DNA of 14,913 bases from an uncultured Collinsella sp. Lineage in GTDB: Bacteria > Actinomycetota > Coriobacteriia > Coriobacteriales > Coriobacteriaceae. A model generated the notes under the pieces. That model ran no database searches. It saw only the letters and a list, made by a program, of their open reading frames with translations, and was not told the DNA's origin. The stretch covers positions 1 to 14,913 of the forward strand of contig USKL01000010.1 of the NCBI GenBank assembly GCA_900555225.1. The letters are read 5' to 3'. The position numbers were made by a program, and so were the translations under genes. Below are positions 14,584-14,913 of this stretch, piece after piece; the stretch's first letter is position 1, and the number at the start of each line of letters is the position of its first letter.

Positions 14584-14913
14584 ATGAAAAGAAACGCTTC
14601 TCTCGATATAATACGCGGCTTTGCCGTGGTTCTGGTCGCGTGTCTGCACAGCATCGGCAACGGCAGCCTGACGGCAAACCACATATCCGGTGTGAGCGGC
14701 TATCTGCTGACCGGGCTGTGGCTGCTGTCGGCGTCCTGTGTGCCGCTGTTTCTGATGCTCTCCGGATATTTGCAGAATCGCAAAACGCCCACGGTGAAAT
14801 ACTACGTAAATTACCTGCACATCTATATTCCCTATCTGCTCCTCGGCGTCATCTCGCTGACGGCCGGCGCGCTTTATACGCACCAGAGCCTGTCCGTAAG
14901 GGACTTCGTGAGC
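14584..14913 (+). CDS. Acyltransferase-3 family membrane protein, N-terminal part (runs off the window)
   Basis: 110 residues are visible. The start, RNASLDIIRGFAVVLVACLHS, is the typical opening of acyltransferase-3 proteins, with the conserved Arg in the first helix and His at about residue 22. It is followed by SASCVPLFLMLSGYL (second conserved helix) and further hydrophobic segments. Such enzymes acylate surface sugars or peptidoglycan at the membrane; the substrate here is unknown. The ribosome site AAAGGAG lies six bases before the ATG. It follows dnaE by 23 nt, so the two were probably adjacent in their source genome. The rest of the gene lies beyond the window. Confidence 0.85.
   Translation, partial: MKRNASLDIIRGFAVVLVACLHSIGNGSLTANHISGVSGYLLTGLWLLSASCVPLFLMLSGYLQNRKTPTVKYYVNYLHIYIPYLLLGVISLTAGALYTHQSLSVRDFVS

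Overview
The first ~13.77 kb reads as one stretch of a high-GC Gram-positive gut bacterium, most likely a Coriobacteriia member such as Collinsella. This is an inference from the gene complement: a TIGR03905-type TSCPD protein, a Tat-type lipoprotein and a very long thioester/Cna_B surface protein, together with codon use and GC-rich housekeeping genes. From ~13.77 kb onward the sequence stops making sense as one genome. A ~210-bp internal piece of a Tex-type S1 RNA-binding domain (minus strand) is followed by the 3' end of a DnaE polymerase gene and the start of an acyltransferase-3 gene (plus strand). The DnaE and acyltransferase genes look Clostridia-like. The pilin-like gene, tex and dnaE are all cut mid-domain at two points about 210 bp apart, which fits a chimeric contig better than biology.

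Layout. 1-1550: the tail of an unidentified plus-strand gene, a structured, largely non-coding stretch, and a TraX-family membrane protein (minus), enclosed by two ~71-bp direct repeats that each carry a copy of the same terminator. 1552-1662: tRNA-Lys(UUU) with its promoter. 1653-2996: M29 aminopeptidase with its terminator. 3027-6899 (minus strand): an OmpR-type regulator and its histidine kinase, then purC, then a two-helix membrane protein coupled to purC. 7053-10002 (minus strand): purB, a hairpin terminator, and a TSCPD protein whose stop overlaps the start of a Tat-exported lipoprotein. 10105-10414: tRNA-Gly(CCC) with its flanking repeat. 10669-~13780: a large surface adhesin with a predicted Cys-Gln thioester domain and about six Cna_B/SpaA-type domains, without its C-terminal anchor.

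Functionally, purB and purC are two steps of purine synthesis. The two-component system probably senses an envelope signal, but its target is not visible. The adhesin, lipoprotein and TraX-like protein are envelope functions.

The most unusual native feature is a pair of related ~180-bp structured units, one beside each tRNA gene. Each unit lies between the intact tRNA and a second, exact 18-19-nt copy of that same tRNA's 3' end. The two units share the same order of parts: terminator, TTCGA-containing T-arm-like block, AAACGC/GCGTTT hairpin, GC-rich middle, TGCTTCGCA hairpin, tRNA-end copy. They look like a small family of tRNA-targeted repeats or integration scars.
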